31,899 bases of DNA from Desulforhopalus sp. (GTDB lineage: Bacteria; Desulfobacterota; Desulfobulbia; Desulfobulbales; Desulfocapsaceae): the NCBI GenBank assembly GCA_023231425.1, contig JALNVI010000028.1, positions 1 through 31,899 of the forward strand, given 5' to 3'. Each line of letters starts with the position of its first letter. The first letter of the stretch is position 1. Below, piece by piece: positions 6,391 through 14,162 of the stretch. Under the pieces are notes generated by a model. It had not been told where the DNA came from and ran no database searches. It worked only from the letters and a program-made list of their open reading frames with translations. A program made the position numbers and the translations under genes.

Positions 6391-8643
6391 TTATGTTTTC
6401 CGGGATGTATCCAATACCTCTCGGATTGCATGGGCGAAAACCGATTTATCCACGGGTTTGTCGAGATAACGAACAATTTCACAGGCCGGATTGGATTTGT
6501 CGGCTATGGCATTGTTGAATCCGCTGCACATGATGATCGGGATGTCTTTGTCGATGGCATGGATTTCACGTGCGAGGCTGAAGCCGTCCATCCCGGGCAT
6601 GCACTTATCGGTGATGACCAGATTAAATTTTTTGGGATCGGAACGGAACAAGGCAAGTGCTTGAAGTGGTTCTGTGGCTGAGCATACCGTATACCCAAGC
6701 AGGGTCAGATGCCTTTCGCCCAAAAGGGCTATTTCTTTCTCATCGTCCACAAAAAGGACTGTCTCTGTTCCTCTGGGCAGACTTTGTGGTATCTCTTCGT
6801 GCGGCGCGGCGGCTTTCCCGTTCACGTGTCCCGGGAAAAAAACATCAAAGGTGGTTCCTTGTCCCAGTTTGCTCGAACATCTGATCTCGCCGGCATGGCT
6901 TTTGACGATCCCCTGAACAACAGAAAGCCCAAGCCCCGTTCCTTCCTGGGCATTTTTGGTGGTGAAATAGGGTTCAAAGATGTGTTCACGGTCCGCGGGA
7001 GAGATCCCTTTGCCGGTATCTTGCACTGATAATAAAACATGGAGACCGGGCATGAGATGGAGATCAAACGCTTCGGGGGGGGGCAGAGATACCTCCTGCA
7101 CTCGAACGGTGAGAACTCCTGACGTATGCTGCATGGCGTGACTGGCGTTGGTGCACAGATTGAGCAATATCTGCTGGATCTGGGTTGGGTTGGCTTTGAT
7201 GAGAGGAAACCCGTTTGGAGGGAGATCAAGAGTAAACCCGATGCTGTCGGGAATGGTCGAGCGGAGCATTTCAAGACTTTCTTTGATCACCGGTCGTATA
7301 TCGAGATCCTCTTTTTGTTGTTTTTCCTTTCTGGCAAAGGTGAGCAGTTGACCTACAACCTCTTTGGCCTGCACGCATCCGGAATGGGCCCTCTGCAGCG
7401 ATTTTTGGGCCGGGCTCTCCAGGGAAAGTTGCCCCATGGCAAGCTCGGTATATCCCATGATAATAGTTAAAATATTGTTGAAATCATGGGCAATTCCTCC
7501 GGCGAGGGTGCCCATGGCTTCTGTTTTTTGCAATTGACGCAATTGTTCCAGAAGATTTTTTTCCCGTTTTTCGGCCTGTTTGCGTGATGAGATGTCCCGT
7601 GCCACCGAGAAAACGACTGGGGTTTTTTTGAGGGAGAAGAGATGGGAGCTGACCTCCACGGGATGGATGGTTCCGTCTTTGGTACAGTGCCGGGACTCAA
7701 AGGTGGCATGTCCTTTAGTCAACAGCTCATTCATAACTCTACTGATATGGCCAGGTTCATTGGCCATCAGCTCTTGATCTTGAGGAGACAGGTGCAGAAG
7801 TTCATCCCGTGAATATCCCAGGGCACGGACGGCTTCGTCGTTGACTTCGAGAAATGGCCCCGGGAGGTTGTCTTCGGTCAGAGCGTGGATAAAAAATCTG
7901 TCATTGGCATTATTAAAGATCGTCCTGAATTTTTTTTCACTCTCGACCAGTTCCTGTGCTGTGGCATTGTTGGCGGCGACATTGGCAAGCCAGCGGTCGA
8001 TTTCTTCCTCCTGGGCACGCTCCTGAAAATAAATTTCCGGGGGGACGTAATAAATATTCGTGGTGAACAGCGCATCGTTATAAATGAGCATGGGGTGTGC
8101 CTGAATGGCCGCTTTGATGACTTCCGGAGGATAGAGTTCCTTGGCGTATACGCAGAGGGAAAGAAAGGGATAAAAGGGGAAAAGATCCTTGTTGATGATA
8201 TTTTCGTAGTAGATAAGATCCCTGTACGATTCCGGCGTGTCCCTGCTGCCCCCAAAGGTGGCTTCTCCGACGATACGCAGACGGTTGTATCCGTCTGCAC
8301 ATGCCTGGTCGGTCATAACCTGCCAGTCTTTCATGGTTTCGTTGGGATCAAATGCACGATTCCCACTGTAGGCCTCTTTGACACTCACAAAAATCAGTTG
8401 GCCCTTTTCGATATAGGGCGCACTCTCAAACCCCATGTCCGCAAAATCTTTTTTGATCATGTCGTGGGGGTACTCATCCGTAGCCATGACACAGCGCTCG
8501 TTGTGTTCCAACCCGTCCCGGATGTATCGACAAGCTGTGTATCTGTAATACTCCAGAGAATCGTAGAGCAACATGACATGTTTTTGTTTGATCATGGTGT
8601 CCATGGGAAGTTCTGTCATAAGGGTGTCGGGCAGGGTGTTCAT
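6391..8643 (-). CDS. MEDS-PAS hybrid histidine kinase with receiver
   Basis: A 750-residue cytoplasmic sensor. Residues about 18-190 match the MEDS (methanogen/methylotroph DcmR sensory) domain: HVMLLYDSLEYYRYTACRYIRDGL at the start, then NRLRIVGEATFGGS and LSLCVYAKEL. A PAS domain follows (about 235-355, ending VARDISSRKQAE). The kinase core has AGGIAHDFNN with His386, N-box LLNLCTNASHAM, DTGKGIS and GTGLGLS. The C-terminal receiver (about 627-748) has VDDE, acceptor Asp679 in VITDKCMPGMDG and the Lys in YLDKPVDK. ATG 8643 is preceded by GGGAG. A family-1 repeat ends 24 bases upstream of the start, so the promoter lies within or beyond that repeat. It would be the first gene of the minus-strand signalling cluster. 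The signal is unknown; MEDS domains are associated with C1 and hydrocarbon sensing, but no such gene is nearby. Confidence 0.9.
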   Translation of the reverse strand: MNTLPDTLMTELPMDTMIKQKHVMLLYDSLEYYRYTACRYIRDGLEHNERCVMATDEYPHDMIKKDFADMGFESAPYIEKGQLIFVSVKEAYSGNRAFDPNETMKDWQVMTDQACADGYNRLRIVGEATFGGSRDTPESYRDLIYYENIINKDLFPFYPFLSLCVYAKELYPPEVIKAAIQAHPMLIYNDALFTTNIYYVPPEIYFQERAQEEEIDRWLANVAANNATAQELVESEKKFRTIFNNANDRFFIHALTEDNLPGPFLEVNDEAVRALGYSRDELLHLSPQDQELMANEPGHISRVMNELLTKGHATFESRHCTKDGTIHPVEVSSHLFSLKKTPVVFSVARDISSRKQAEKREKNLLEQLRQLQKTEAMGTLAGGIAHDFNNILTIIMGYTELAMGQLSLESPAQKSLQRAHSGCVQAKEVVGQLLTFARKEKQQKEDLDIRPVIKESLEMLRSTIPDSIGFTLDLPPNGFPLIKANPTQIQQILLNLCTNASHAMQHTSGVLTVRVQEVSLPPPEAFDLHLMPGLHVLLSVQDTGKGISPADREHIFEPYFTTKNAQEGTGLGLSVVQGIVKSHAGEIRCSSKLGQGTTFDVFFPGHVNGKAAAPHEEIPQSLPRGTETVLFVDDEKEIALLGERHLTLLGYTVCSATEPLQALALFRSDPKKFNLVITDKCMPGMDGFSLAREIHAIDKDIPIIMCSGFNNAIADKSNPACEIVRYLDKPVDKSVFAHAIREVLDTSRKT

Positions 8644-8666
8644 GGATTACTCCCGCGAATATTTAT

Positions 8667-8816
8667 GGGTACCTTGAATCATCTTGTATTTCGTTCATAT
8701 TCGAGGCACAGGAGGAAATTTACAACAGTCATGTGCTGATAGCGGAGTATCGCGCTTACCTCCGATGATAACTTTTTTACTGTAAGGAAGAAGATGGGCG
8801 ATTATTCAAGGTACCC
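8667..8816 (+). mobile_element. Family-1 MITE-like repeat, copy A (150 bp, near-complete)
   Basis: Begins GGGTACCTTGAATCATC and ends GATTATTCAAGGTACCC, inverted repeats matching at 16 of 17 positions. Internal blocks TTGTATTTCGTTCATATTCGAGGCACAGGAGGAAATTTAC and AAGAAGATGGGCG recur in copies B and C. There is no room for a transposase. No convincing target duplication is visible (left flank TTTAT, right flank TTGTG). Confidence 0.75.
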
Positions 8817-8940
8817 TTGTGCTGAGATCTGGTTAAGACTTTTTGCAGGCAAATCATACAAACCTGGCCGCTGCAAAGTCTGTTGGACTTTGAAGATACC
8901 CTCAAGTGATAAATGCAACACATGTTCTGAGAAAGCCAGT

Positions 8941-8980
8941 AAAAAAAACACCCCCTCATTGCTCAGCAATGAGGGGTGTT
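8941..8980 (-). terminator. Strong rho-independent terminator, minus strand
   Basis: Read on the minus strand, AACACCCCTCATTGCT pairs with AGCAATGAGGGGGTGTT (one bulged base) and is followed by a run of eight T. The nearest upstream minus-strand gene, the flavodiiron protein, ends 400 nt earlier at 9382. The terminator therefore ends either a long 3' untranslated region or a separate small RNA. On the plus strand the stem has no T-run. Confidence 0.8.
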
Positions 8981-9100
8981 GGGGTTGAATTTCGGCGAAG
9001 CCATTCATTTGCGTTCCTGCCGGTATTTTCCAAACAAGGGGCTGATTTTTAATGTTAAACCGGCAGTTCCAGAGAAAAATAATCTAATATGCTGAAATTA
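8981..9100 (-). ncRNA. Candidate small RNA ending at the 8941-8980 terminator
   Basis: Upstream of the terminator on the minus strand there is no credible coding region. There is a second stem, CTGCCGGT (minus strand 9066-9059) with ACCGGCAG (9024-9017), enclosing a 34-nt loop. AT-rich sequence farther upstream contains TATAAT-like hexamers near 9130-9140, but no clear -35. A structured transcript of about 120-190 nt is plausible. The boundaries are guesses and no known RNA family was recognised. Confidence 0.25.
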
Positions 9101-9171
9101 TTAATAAAACCTAAATGGTTGATAGTAATAATTATAAGCATTTACAAGGTGTTACTCCGGGAAGAGCTGAT

Positions 9172-9263
9172 GGGAACCTTGAATAATCAGTCTTTCGCCT
9201 ATCCTCTTCGTTAGAGTCAAAAATTTATCCTCCGACAAAGTGAGGAACGAGACGTCGAGAGAT
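9172..9263 (-). mobile_element. Family-1 repeat, copy E (partial, inverted orientation)
   Basis: Starts GGGAACCTTGAATAATC and continues AGTCTTTCGCC, CTCTTCGTTAGAGTCAAAA and ATTTATCCTCCGACAAAG. This is the reverse complement of the right half of copy B (24489-24589), including the TGTCTCGTTCCTC block. The other terminus is missing. Confidence 0.7.
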
Positions 9264-9282
9264 CAAACATGGCTGTAATAAA

Positions 9283-9378
9283 TTTTAAAAATCTTTGTTC
9301 TCAAATGTTTTTGCCTTCCTTCGTGTTCTTCTCGGTGAAAAAAAATGTCTTACCGCCTTTTCCCTTTTTCAACTGCCG
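9283..9378 (+). repeat. Family-2 intergenic repeat, partial copy 4
   Basis: Matches the middle-right part of copy 1: AAAAATCTTTGTTCTCAAATG, TTTTTGCCTTCCTTCGTGTTC, TTCTCGGTGAAAAAAAATGTC, TTACCGCC. It lies directly downstream of the flavodiiron stop codon, next to copy E of the other family. Confidence 0.6.
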
Positions 9379-9381
9379 CTG

Positions 9382-10623
9382 TTACCCCTTTTCAGGGGTG
9401 TCGGAAAAATACTGGTCTCGTACCAGCTGCACCAGGGCCTGGCTTTGGCTCTTCGCCCGTGCTTTTTCTTCAGCACCCGGCGCACCAAACCATTCAATTG
9501 GTTCCACAAATTCCCACTTGAGCTTTTCTGTCAGTCGATCCAGCTCGCGCTGTGCTCCACCCGACCAGCCGGCGGAACCAAAGCGCAGCACTTTTTTATT
9601 CCATACCTTTTTGCGCCGAAACATATCCAGCACCCAGGCCATGGGGGGGAACATCTCGTATTCGTAGGTCGGCATCCCTATAATAATGCCCGATGAGCGC
9701 CATGCCGAGGCCAGAATTATCCCCACATGATCTTCCGGTACGCGGTGCACATGCAGCGTCATCCCTGTGGAACGCACACCTTCGATAATACTGTCCACCA
9801 CTTTGCCCGTATTGCCGTACATGCTCGACCAGATCAGGGTGATCTCCGGCTCTGCCGGGCCGTTCATATAGCTGGCAAAGTGGGTGTAGGAATCGATAAT
9901 TGCCTGGGGATTTTCCCGCCAGATAATCCCGTGCGATGGGGCAATTACTTTAAGATCCAGTCCGCTGAGTGTCTCTATGCCCTTGATGACAAAGGTGGAA
10001 AAACTGGCAACTATGTTGGCGTAGTAGCGCAACGCCTCGTTGTGGAAAAACACCTGTTGCTCCGCCGACAACTGATCATCAAAATAGACCCCATCCAGTG
10101 TGCCATAGGAGCCAAAGGCATCACAGGAAAACAGCACGCCACTGCTTTCTTCAAAGGTCATCATTGTTTCCGGCCAATGGATATTCGGCGTTTCGTAAAA
10201 GCGCAGCACCTTGCCCTGACCCAGATCAAGGCTGTCGCCAGTACCCACCAGATGCAGGTTTTTTTCAATACCAAAAAACGACTTCAATACTCCTGCCGCT
10301 TTTTTGGTCAAATAGATCTGCAGATTGGGGTTTTCCTCGATAAGTTTTGGCAGCCAGCTGGTGTGATCCGGCTCCATGTGGTTAATAACCAGATAATCGA
10401 TCGTGCGCTCATTCAACGGAATGGAGTGCAGCTCGTCCTGGAAATCTGCCGGTTTATCATCGGTGTCCTCAATCAGGTCGATAAGGGCTGTTTTATCCCC
10501 TTCAACCACATAGGCATTGATCGAGATGCCATGCGGCATTGGCCACATTCCTTCAAATAATTGATAACTTTCCAAGTTAACGGGAAGACAATGGATTCCA
10601 TCGGCAATTTTTACAGCTTTCAT
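9382..10623 (-). CDS. Flavodiiron protein (class A, FprA type)
   Basis: A 413-residue soluble enzyme of the flavodiiron family, which reduces O2 to water and/or NO to N2O with electrons from rubredoxin or a similar donor. The N-terminal metallo-beta-lactamase-like domain (about 1-250) has the diiron ligands in NHMEPDH (His82, Glu84, Asp86, His87), NIHWPE (His149), SCDAFGS (Asp168) and APSHG (His231). The flavodoxin domain (about 258-405) has the FMN phosphate loop IWSSMYGNTG (264-273) and GMPTYEYEMFPPM. No rubredoxin or flavin-reductase extension is present, so electrons come from a separate partner. ATG 10623 follows GAGG. A short ACCCCT/AGGGGT hairpin overlaps the stop. It lies downstream of amylosucrase on the same strand, separated by 272 bases, so is probably a separate unit. 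A second, more distant paralogue is at 23034-24212. Confidence 0.93.
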   Translation of the reverse strand: MKAVKIADGIHCLPVNLESYQLFEGMWPMPHGISINAYVVEGDKTALIDLIEDTDDKPADFQDELHSIPLNERTIDYLVINHMEPDHTSWLPKLIEENPNLQIYLTKKAAGVLKSFFGIEKNLHLVGTGDSLDLGQGKVLRFYETPNIHWPETMMTFEESSGVLFSCDAFGSYGTLDGVYFDDQLSAEQQVFFHNEALRYYANIVASFSTFVIKGIETLSGLDLKVIAPSHGIIWRENPQAIIDSYTHFASYMNGPAEPEITLIWSSMYGNTGKVVDSIIEGVRSTGMTLHVHRVPEDHVGIILASAWRSSGIIIGMPTYEYEMFPPMAWVLDMFRRKKVWNKKVLRFGSAGWSGGAQRELDRLTEKLKWEFVEPIEWFGAPGAEEKARAKSQSQALVQLVRDQYFSDTPEKG

Positions 10624-10895
10624 GACCTCTTTCCTCTCTGGCTGATATGAAACAAAGTATGTTATTCTTTATATAAGGGTACCCATAAGGCGCCCCCCGG
10701 TCCCCATCCAGTTTGACTGGAAGTGGCACTGGCCCTTTTGCTGACATTATAACACCAACGCGGGCACAGTGCGCGGTCAGGCACGAAAGCACAGCCGCGT
10801 AAATCAGCAGTGCACCTGTAAAGTAAATCTCCCGATCAAGGTGATGATATTCCCTGGTCTCGGTGCGGCATGATGTAATACCCTGGCATTACGGC

Positions 10896-12851
10896 TCAGA
10901 TCATCTCGTACAGCCAGTAAAATCCAAAGGCGGGAATCACGAGACTGTTTTTGAAAATATCGGGACTTTCTCCGCGATAGAGGTCGACCAGCGGTCGGTC
11001 CTTTGCCCCCCAGCTTCCCAGGTCATCAAGATTCAAGTGCTGCGGTTTGTTGCTGAAGTTTGCGACAACCAGGACCTCTTTTTGTCGTTTTTGCAGATGG
11101 TAGCGACCAAACACAAACAGGTGTGGATTCTCTACTTCGATCAATTCACGATTGTTGAAATCGGCGAAAACGCCAATCTCTTTCCGTACTGCAATCATCC
11201 GTTTCAGGGCAGTGAAAATTTCATACTCTACGGTTCCCGGAGTGTTCCTGCGGTCGGCCTTATCCCAGTCAATGGAAGGTCGATGAACCCAGCGGGTATC
11301 CCCTTTTTTATAGGGATCATCGCGGTAGGAATCGTCGTTCAGGGTGCCGATCTCATCGCCATAATAGAGCAGTGGCAGGCCGCCAAAGGACATGATCATG
11401 GCATGGAGCAGCAAAATGAGTTTGGTGGCATCCCGAATCGCGTCGGCATCACCGATTTCCATGGCGTACTCCAGCCCGGCCAGGGAGGCGAGAGAACCAG
11501 AAATACGTGCATCGCCGGTTTTAACGTTTTCACCGAAGGGCAGTCCGCGTGCGTGCGAATCGTCAAATTTACCGGTGAAATAATCGATCAGAAACTTGCG
11601 ATGGCTGGACGGTTCATAGTTGCACAGCAGGATATCTCGATCATCAAAGCCCAGGCCGATATCATCGTGACAACGAATGTAATTTAACCATGTGGCACGC
11701 TCCAGTTTGACCGGCAGGTTTTTTATCCCCTGATTCAGCAGACGGGCATTTTTTGTCGCGACTGCATCCCAGAGCAATGCCATATACGTTGCGTTATAGG
11801 CAATCTCACACTCCTTGGCGATAACCGCATCTTCGCCAAAATATTTAACCATCTCCACCGGTCCGACAATTGCCTCGGCAATAAAAACAACCCCCGGGGC
11901 AGTCACCTGGCAGCAGTCTTTCATCAGTTGTAACAGCAAATGTGCTTCACGCTCATTCTGACACGTACTGCCAATTTTTTTCCAGAGAAAGGCCACTGCG
12001 TCCAGCCGCAGGATGTCGGCCCCCTGGTTTGCCCAGAACAGGACGACGTTGAGCATATCAATGAAGACCGCCGGATTGCTGTAGTTGAGATCCCACTGAT
12101 AATCATTGAACACGGTCATTACCCAGCGGTTCATCTCCTCGTCCCAGGTAAAATTACCAGGGGCGGTTTCCGGGAAAACTTCCGGCATGCTCTGCTCGAA
12201 CATGTCCGGGATATTGCGTGTCTTGAAGGTGTAGTAATACTCCTGATACTTTTTTTCGCCGGCTTTGGCTCTGGTCGCCCAGTAATGTTTGTTGGAGGTG
12301 TGGTTGACAACGACATCGAGCACCAGCAGGATGTCACGTTTTTTCATCTCTGCGGCCAGGGCCTGCAGATCTTCCAGCGTGCCGACTTCCGGATTAATTT
12401 CCCGAAAATCGCTCACGGCATAGCCACCATCACTGCTTCCTTCCGGGCAGCGCAGGATTGGCATTACATGAACCAGATTGATGCCCAGTTCCTGGAAATA
12501 GTGCAGCCGTTCCTGCAGGCCGTGCAGCGTGCTGGCAAAACCCTTGCAATACAGAGCCATCCCGACGAGTTGTTGACTGAGAAACCAGTTGTAATCCTTC
12601 TCCCGGGCCAGATCGAGCTGGCGCAGTTTTTCTGGCCGCTTGATATATTGCTGCGCCATGGTTTCAACCAGGTGCTGGGCCTGTTGAGCAAAATCGTCGC
12701 GATTGCCATAGAGGCGCTTAAAGAGGGAGTGAATGCCATAAAAGTTCGCTCCCAGGCGGGTGTAAAAATGGCGGAGATCCTGTTCCGAAATTTCAGGTTT
12801 AATGCGGTTGAGAATATCATTCAAAAGGGTATGGGAAACCTGTTCGTACAT
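10896..12851 (-). CDS. ams: Amylosucrase (GH13), sucrose glucosyltransferase
   Basis: A 651-residue enzyme that splits sucrose and transfers glucose to an alpha-1,4-glucan, releasing fructose. It has the long N-terminal helical domain typical of amylosucrases (about 1-85), then the GH13 barrel: DVVVNHTS (179-186), ILRLDAVAF with nucleophile Asp284, VVFIAEAIV with acid/base Glu326, and YIRCHDDIGLGF (His395, Asp396). These align closely with Asp286 and Glu328 of the Neisseria polysaccharea enzyme, and the length is also close to it. A C-terminal beta domain follows. ATG 12851 (MYEQVSHTLL) is preferred, with AAGGCGG just upstream; the frame also runs to a TTG at 12893, inside a repeat end. It follows spp after a 470-bp repeat-filled gap. 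Together with sps and spp it suggests sucrose turnover or conversion of sucrose to glycogen-like polymer. Trehalulose- or sucrose-hydrolase-like activity cannot be excluded. Confidence 0.9.
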   Translation of the reverse strand: MYEQVSHTLLNDILNRIKPEISEQDLRHFYTRLGANFYGIHSLFKRLYGNRDDFAQQAQHLVETMAQQYIKRPEKLRQLDLAREKDYNWFLSQQLVGMALYCKGFASTLHGLQERLHYFQELGINLVHVMPILRCPEGSSDGGYAVSDFREINPEVGTLEDLQALAAEMKKRDILLVLDVVVNHTSNKHYWATRAKAGEKKYQEYYYTFKTRNIPDMFEQSMPEVFPETAPGNFTWDEEMNRWVMTVFNDYQWDLNYSNPAVFIDMLNVVLFWANQGADILRLDAVAFLWKKIGSTCQNEREAHLLLQLMKDCCQVTAPGVVFIAEAIVGPVEMVKYFGEDAVIAKECEIAYNATYMALLWDAVATKNARLLNQGIKNLPVKLERATWLNYIRCHDDIGLGFDDRDILLCNYEPSSHRKFLIDYFTGKFDDSHARGLPFGENVKTGDARISGSLASLAGLEYAMEIGDADAIRDATKLILLLHAMIMSFGGLPLLYYGDEIGTLNDDSYRDDPYKKGDTRWVHRPSIDWDKADRRNTPGTVEYEIFTALKRMIAVRKEIGVFADFNNRELIEVENPHLFVFGRYHLQKRQKEVLVVANFSNKPQHLNLDDLGSWGAKDRPLVDLYRGESPDIFKNSLVIPAFGFYWLYEMI

Positions 12852-12883
12852 AAGCCGCCTTGCTGGATGTGTTGTTTGTGTTG

Positions 12884-13322
12884 TACTTCTCAAAAAGTTA
12901 TGGAAAAAGATAAAGACAAAAAGGGTGGCAGGAGGCAGGAAAAAGCGGGAGCAAAACCTGATGATATCCGTTGTGGTATGAAACGCCTGTTGTGCTGGAT
13001 GGTACTTTTAATAACCAGTTGCTCTTGTGAAAGACGGAACGACAAAAGATCCTTTTTGCCCACTAACTACGCGAAACATGAGAAAAAAGGCAGTTTATAT
13101 GGAAATATTTCGCGTGTTGGTCATCCAGTCTTTGTCTTTCCGCCTTTTGCTTTTCCCGTCTTCTTTTCTCCCATCTTTTCCACTTTAAAGTACAAAATCT
13201 TTATTCTCAAATGCTTTTGCCTTCCTTAGCGTTCTTCGCGGTAAAAAAATTGTCTTACCGCTTTTGTTTTTTCCCTTTCTCCTGTCTCCCTTCTCCTTTT
13301 TTGTCCTTTCCGTTTGATTTTT
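12884..13322 (+). repeat. Family-2 intergenic repeat, copy 5
   Basis: Begins TACTTCTCAAAAAGTTATGG and follows copy 1 block by block: AGGAGGCAGGAAAAAGCGGG, GATGATATCCGTTGTGG, TTGTGAAAGACGGAACGAC, TACGCGAAACATGAGAAAAAA, TTCGCGTGTTGGTCATCC, TTCTTCGCGGTAAAAAAATTG and TCTTACCGCTTTT. It separates spp from amylosucrase and holds no credible gene. The far right end is not recognisable before the spp stop codon. Confidence 0.65.
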
Positions 13323-14162
13323 TCATGACAATTTCACCTGTGCTCCCATCTGCGGGGCGAAAAACAGAACCCCCTGCAACACCCCGGCAGCGTAGTTGCC
13401 ACCCAGCGGGAAGTTATCCCCGGCAAGATAGAGGGCATGCGCACAACCGTTGTTTTGGGACTCGCTCTGCGCCTGCTGCCTGACCTCCGGCTCGGCACTG
13501 GCCACCAGTACCGACTGGATGGGGCTGACCAGTACCGGCAGATCGTTGCCGCTGTCACCGGCAAAAATAACCTCGTGGTGTTCATATCCCAGGTGATGCT
13601 GTAAAAATTCGATGGCGTGCAGCTTGGTGGCATGGCGCGGTAACACATCAAGCAGGCCGATCTGTTCCGGCTCGTCAATGCTCCAGATCAGGCTGGCATC
13701 TACGCCCAGCTGCGTCAATTGATTCTCGACTGCAGTAAAAATCTTTTTTCGATTGGCACTCAGTGGCAGGTAATAGCTTAGCTTAAAGTCGTTCTGTCTG
13801 CTGCGTTCCTGCAATACCAGTTCCGGGCAAAACTGCAGTGCCTGCTGCAGTTCATCATGGCTTTTCCCCCGCCAGTCACTGGCAATCTGTTTCTGCCAGG
13901 GGAGCATCTCGCGCCACTCCCCTTGAACCAGGTGATAGATTTTTGTGCCGACATCAGTGATCGCGTAGTCGGGTTGGGGGAGTTGCCAGCTCGCAATCGC
14001 CTCTTGCACCAGCTGCCGGTGGCGGCCGGTAACATAGACCAGACGCAGTCCCTCTAACGCGCACAACTGTCGAAAGCGCGGGCGGGCGTCCGGGTGTTCC
14101 GGCTGGCGACCATTGGGGATAACCGTGCGGTCCATATCGGTACATAACAGGAGTTTATTCAT
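13323..14162 (-). CDS. spp: Sucrose-6-phosphate phosphatase (HAD IIB family)
   Basis: A 279-residue phosphatase that would remove phosphate from sucrose-6-phosphate made by the adjacent synthase. HAD motif I is CTDMDRT (nucleophile Asp9, general acid Asp11), motif II VTGRH (Thr45), motif III Lys180 in RHATKLHAIEFL, and motif IV AGDSGND (Asp203, Asp207). All catalytic positions are present. The true start is ATG 14162, which overlaps the last 8 bases of the synthase (ATGAATAA), implying translational coupling; upstream codons in the frame lie inside the synthase gene. Other HAD-IIB sugar phosphatases, such as glucosylglycerol-phosphate or mannosyl-3-phosphoglycerate phosphatase, are related. 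The sps neighbour favours sucrose-phosphate as substrate. Confidence 0.87.
   Translation of the reverse strand: MNKLLLCTDMDRTVIPNGRQPEHPDARPRFRQLCALEGLRLVYVTGRHRQLVQEAIASWQLPQPDYAITDVGTKIYHLVQGEWREMLPWQKQIASDWRGKSHDELQQALQFCPELVLQERSRQNDFKLSYYLPLSANRKKIFTAVENQLTQLGVDASLIWSIDEPEQIGLLDVLPRHATKLHAIEFLQHHLGYEHHEVIFAGDSGNDLPVLVSPIQSVLVASAEPEVRQQAQSESQNNGCAHALYLAGDNFPLGGNYAAGVLQGVLFFAPQMGAQVKLS

Noticed and set aside
7885..8739. 284-codon plus-strand frame
   Set aside because: Antisense to the MEDS kinase, without ribosome-binding sequence or recognisable domains, and it ends inside a repeat.
9727..10560. 277-codon plus-strand frame
   Set aside because: Antisense to the flavodiiron gene, whose metal ligands and FMN loop are all intact on the other strand.
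10840..10895. GTAAT/ATTAC hairpin as terminator for amylosucrase
   Set aside because: The stem is only five to six base pairs and no T-run follows on the minus strand.
11940..13229. 429-codon plus-strand frame
   Set aside because: It is antisense to amylosucrase, which has every catalytic motif; the antisense protein matches no family and runs on into repeat sequence.
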